NCBI GenBank assembly: GCA_910587785.1
Contig: CAJUOA010000057.1
Span: 1 to 14,563 of the forward strand
Direction of reading: 5' to 3'
Source: an uncultured Oscillospiraceae bacterium
GTDB taxonomy: Bacteria; Bacillota; Clostridia; Oscillospirales; Oscillospiraceae
DNA: 14,563 nucleotides
The position numbers and the translations under genes were made by a program. Below the pieces are notes generated by a model that did not search any database, was not told the origin of the DNA, and saw only the letters and a program-made list of their open reading frames with translations. Position 1 is the stretch's first letter. The number at the start of each line of letters is the position of its first letter. Below, one piece after another: positions 12,349 to 14,563 of the stretch.

Positions 12349-13452
12349 CTATTTTTCCAGTCCGATCCACTCCGCCTGCCACCGGCCGCCGGTGTAAACC
12401 AGCTCCATCGTCAGATAGGTGAAGCCCTCCTCCCCGCCCATGGGGCGGTGCTTGACGGAGGCGGTGGCGGTGAGGTCCTCCCCCGGCTCCGCCCCCTGGT
12501 CCACCGTGTAGTCCACTCCGGCCACGATGGTGAAGCTGTACACGTCCTCATCATACCCGTAGACCTCCGCCCCCGGGGCCAGGTCTCCGGAGACACCGGA
12601 GAGGTCGTTTGCGAAGACCGCCTCAAAGAGCCGCTGGACGGTGTCCTCCAGCTCCGCCGCCCAGGGCTCCAGCCGCCGCACCACCCGGAAGGTGCCCGCC
12701 ATGTCCTTGAAAGCCGTGCCGAAGCCCTCCTCGGCCTCCTGGAAGTAGATGGAGTGGAAGACGAACACGCCGCCCTCTCCGTCCTCCACGAACCAGACCT
12801 CCTGCTGTTCGTCGTCCCACTCCACGCCGTTACCGGCGCGGAGCAGTACCGCACTGCACCCGGGGACAGAGGCCGCCAACGCCGCCGCCCCCTCCTCCTG
12901 ACGCTCCACGGAGCTGTAGAGGCCCTCCAGCTGGGCCTGCACGGTCTCCATGGCCTCCGCCGCCGCAGTCTCCCTCATATGGGTGATCTCCAGGCGGCAC
13001 CACACCGGCAGGTCCGCCGGTTCCCGGGACTGGACCACGTAGGTGGCCCCGCTCTGGTCAAGGACAAAGCGCTCCTCATTGAAGTACAAAGAAAACTGGG
13101 GGCTCACCTGGGGGGACAGCCCCCAATCCTCCACTGTGATGAATTGCAGGAGATGGAGCGCCCCCGCCTCGCCGGACGGAAGGGGCTGATAGAACGACGG
13201 ATCGTCCCACGGCAATGCCGGGGTGCAATCGGGGGGCGGGTCCTCCGCCGCCGGAGGCTCTGGCGGAGTGTCCGGCGGCACCGCCGGGCTCTTGGGCACC
13301 AGCGACCACACCAGCATCGCCAGTCCTAGAGCCGCCGCCAGGCCCGCAGTCCATCCTGCCCAGGCTCCGGAGCGCGGTTTCCGCTCGCTCCGCTCCAGCA
13401 GTGTGCCGTCCACACCGCCAATGACCCGAAAGAGCCGTTCCTTTTCCTTCAT
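12349..13452 (-). CDS. membrane-bound anti-sigma factor with large extracytoplasmic domain
   Basis: The 367-aa product has a 29-residue basic cytoplasmic segment starting MKEKERLFRVIGGVDGTLLE, one transmembrane helix (about 30-52), a Pro-rich linker (53-78) and about 290 residues outside. Position, topology and coupling to the sigma gene identify it as the cognate anti-sigma or regulator; I do not recognise a named sensor domain. The outer part is acidic and aromatic, with few Cys. The ATG at 13452 overlaps the sigma stop codon (ATGA), and AAAAGGAGG lies upstream, so translation is coupled. The cytoplasmic portion is too short for a zinc-binding ZAS fold, so sigma is probably held by this short segment. 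Signal and release mechanism are unknown. Confidence 0.82.
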   Translation of the reverse strand: MKEKERLFRVIGGVDGTLLERSERKPRSGAWAGWTAGLAAALGLAMLVWSLVPKSPAVPPDTPPEPPAAEDPPPDCTPALPWDDPSFYQPLPSGEAGALHLLQFITVEDWGLSPQVSPQFSLYFNEERFVLDQSGATYVVQSREPADLPVWCRLEITHMRETAAAEAMETVQAQLEGLYSSVERQEEGAAALAASVPGCSAVLLRAGNGVEWDDEQQEVWFVEDGEGGVFVFHSIYFQEAEEGFGTAFKDMAGTFRVVRRLEPWAAELEDTVQRLFEAVFANDLSGVSGDLAPGAEVYGYDEDVYSFTIVAGVDYTVDQGAEPGEDLTATASVKHRPMGGEEGFTYLTMELVYTGGRWQAEWIGLEK

Positions 13453-14009
13453 AACAGGATGCCCTCCTTTTCCAAATAGGTCCGCAGTTTCCGCCGGGTG
13501 CGGAAGAGGCTGGTCTTCACGGTGTTCTCCTTCATGCCGTACCGGGCCGCGATGCGCTCCACCGGCTCCACGTACCAGTAGCGCCGCAGGAACACACTGC
13601 AATCCCGCTCCGGCAGGGTGTGGAGGAATCGGTCCACCATCCGCTCCAGCTCCCGGTCCTCCACCTCCCGGTCCGCCCCGGGTACCGACGGCACGCACTC
13701 CCCCAGCTCCTCCAGAGCCGCCGGGTACTCCCCGCCGCCCCGCTTCTGAGCACTCCTGGAGCGCACCGCGTCACAGGCGATGCTCCGGGTGATCTTGCCC
13801 AAAAACGCCGGGAGCTTCCGGGGCCGGTGGGGCGGCATGGCGTTCCAGGCCCCCATCCAGGTGTCGTTGAGGCACTCCTCCGCGTCCTGCCGGTCCGAGA
13901 GGATGTTCTGGGCGATGGTGCGGCAGTAGCCGCCGTACTTGGACGCCGTCTCCCCGATGGCGTCCGCGTCCCGCCTCCAGTACAGGTCCACGATCTGTTG
14001 GTCCTCCAA
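13449..14009 (-). CDS. ECF-type RNA polymerase sigma factor
   Basis: The 186-aa product has sigma region 2 (about 18-88; YCRTIAQNILSDRQDAEECL and TWMGAWNAMPP) and region 4 (about 122-182) with the helix-turn-helix VERIAARYGMKENTVKTSLF. This is the common sigma-70 ECF architecture of Clostridia. The best start is a TTG at 14009, because AAGGAGG lies 7-8 nt upstream and the protein begins at the conserved EDQQIVDLYWRRD. The open frame upstream to 14081 has no ribosome site and crosses the promoter. It is translationally coupled to the anti-sigma gene by a 4-bp ATGA overlap. An ECF-like promoter upstream suggests autoregulation. The regulon cannot be told from this window. Confidence 0.92.
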   Translation of the reverse strand: MEDQQIVDLYWRRDADAIGETASKYGGYCRTIAQNILSDRQDAEECLNDTWMGAWNAMPPHRPRKLPAFLGKITRSIACDAVRSRSAQKRGGGEYPAALEELGECVPSVPGADREVEDRELERMVDRFLHTLPERDCSVFLRRYWYVEPVERIAARYGMKENTVKTSLFRTRRKLRTYLEKEGILL

Positions 14010-14041
14010 AGTGATCCCTCCTTTTTGTGTTTTCAACGTTA

Positions 14042-14068
14042 TAGTCGAAAAACGGGGCCGCGTGGTTC
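14042..14068 (-). promoter_or_regulatory. candidate ECF promoter of the sigma operon
   Basis: On the minus strand GAACC (14068-14064) and CGACTA (14047-14042) are separated by 16 bp, resembling ECF promoters (GAAC/TGAAAC at -35, CGTC/CGAC at -10). A TATAAC also lies here but has no matching -35 box. Autoregulation is inferred, not shown. Confidence 0.5.
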
Positions 14069-14097
14069 TCGGGAGCGGCAAAATTTTTCAAAAACCG

Positions 14098-14125
14098 AAA
14101 AAGCAGGGCCCATTTTGGGCCCTGC
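14098..14125 (-). terminator. rho-independent terminator after the Cys/His repeat gene
   Basis: GCAGGGCCC (14103-14111) and GGGCCCTGC (14117-14125) form a perfect 9-bp stem, with five A residues before it on the plus strand giving a U5 tract in minus-strand RNA. It isolates the Cys/His gene from the sigma operon. Confidence 0.92.
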
Positions 14126-14144
14126 CGGACGGTTGATGGATAAC

Positions 14145-14563
14145 TTAGTGGTGCCTGCCGTGGTGTCCGCCGCCGTGGTGCCGCCCGCCTCCTGTGGAGA
14201 CGGCAGTACCGGCATGGCAGTGGCTGGGCTCGGCGCAGTCCAGAGCGCAGGAGTGGTGGTGCTCATAGTTGGCGCAGTCCGCCGGACAGCTGTGGTAGTG
14301 GCTGGGGTCCGTGCAGTTGGGGTCGCTGCAGCCCATCCCGGCGACGAAGGACACCGGCACTGCCGTGGAGGTCTCCGAATGGTGGTTTGCGTGGTGGTGC
14401 CCGGCCTCGGCGCAGTTGAGGGCGCAGGAGTGGTAATGCTCATAGTCCGCACAGCCGGCGGGGCAGTCATGGTAGTGGCTGGGGTCCGTGCAGTTGGGGT
14501 CACTGCACCCCATCCCGGCGACGAAGGACACCGGCACTGCCGTGGAGGTCTCCGAATGGTGGT
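14145..14563 (-). CDS. Cys/His-rich tandem-repeat protein, 5' end outside window
   Basis: I do not recognise a family. The visible part (about 138 residues) is open to the window edge, so the start and any signal peptide are missing. It holds two 59-residue repeats with the pattern MGCSDPNCTDPSHYHxCP, then CAxYEHxHSCALxCAE, ending in a His cluster and a spacer STAVPVSFVAG. Cys and His recur in pairs as CxxxxC, HxHxC, CxxxC and HxH, as expected for metal binding. The tail GGGRHHGGGHHGRHH resembles a natural His tag. Repeats are nearly identical in DNA, so they are recent or homogenised. Metal storage, delivery or surface binding is possible; all are guesses. A terminator follows, so it is a separate transcript from the sigma operon. 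Confidence 0.8.
   Translation of the reverse strand, partial: HHSETSTAVPVSFVAGMGCSDPNCTDPSHYHDCPAGCADYEHYHSCALNCAEAGHHHANHHSETSTAVPVSFVAGMGCSDPNCTDPSHYHSCPADCANYEHHHSCALDCAEPSHCHAGTAVSTGGGRHHGGGHHGRHH
14202..14555 (-). repeat. 177-bp tandem repeat inside the Cys/His gene
   Basis: Two full units (14379-14555 and 14202-14378) are in frame, 59 codons each. The segment 14293-14386 matches 14470-14563 at 92 of 94 positions. The other half of each unit is more diverged, and the last unit changes into the His-rich tail. Residues at the window edge (HH before SETSTAV) show that at least part of another unit lies upstream. Confidence 0.92.

Noticed and set aside
14039..14503. 154-aa Thr/Pro-rich minus-strand frame overlapping the Cys/His gene
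   Set aside because: It is a frame-shifted reading of the 177-bp repeats that continues through the terminator at 14098-14125. The Cys/His frame ends neatly before it.
14202..14555. CRISPR-like array
   Set aside because: Units are 177 bp, in frame with a coding sequence and directly adjoining, with no short repeat/spacer pattern.

Overview
The window looks like chromosomal DNA from a GC-rich, spore-forming Firmicute, most likely an Oscillospiraceae-type gut Clostridia (Flavonifractor / Lawsonibacter / Oscillibacter neighbourhood). This is inferred from an unmistakable spo0A with 0A boxes, strong AGGAGG-type ribosome binding sites, sigma-A promoters, GC-rich codon use and Clostridia-type families (TSCPD protein, 3D/G5 wall protein, ECF sigma with a membrane anti-sigma). 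No rRNA, tRNA, CRISPR array, transposase or phage structural gene was seen.

Layout. 1-1801 (+): rpmE (zinc-type L31) with its own promoter and terminator, then hflX. 1756-3470: a small divergent regulatory unit. An 80-aa orphan protein on the minus strand faces an XRE repressor on the plus strand, across a perfect consensus promoter carrying two copies of a 15-bp operator-like site. The repressor is followed by a GNAT acetyltransferase and a YigZ/IMPACT protein. 3473-3694: a symmetrical array of nested hairpins fills the whole gap between convergent yigZ and mnmE. 3698-6047 (-): a tandem-GNAT protein and mnmE in one operon. 6233-7675 (-): a TSCPD protein and an NAD(P)-malic enzyme in one operon. 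7871-8623 (-): spo0A with a long upstream control region. 9102-9983 (-): rsmA (ksgA). 10097-10867 (+): a TauE/SafE exporter. 10945-11964 (-): a membrane-anchored G5/3D cell-wall protein with a long leader. 12349-14009 (-): an ECF sigma factor and its anti-sigma factor overlapping by 4 bp, with a candidate autoregulatory promoter. 14145-14563 (-): the 3' part of a Cys/His-rich protein built from 59-residue tandem repeats with a His-rich tail, running off the window edge.

Functional picture. Most genes are core: translation and RNA modification (rpmE, hflX, mnmE, rsmA), central carbon metabolism (malic enzyme), sporulation control (spo0A) and cell-envelope stress (ECF pair, 3D protein). The 3D protein next to rsmA recalls the yabE-rnmV-ksgA neighbourhood of Bacillus. 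The less ordinary items are the Cys/His repeat protein, the XRE/small-protein module, the symmetrical hairpin array, and a 16-bp inverted repeat flanking the 3D-gene promoter.
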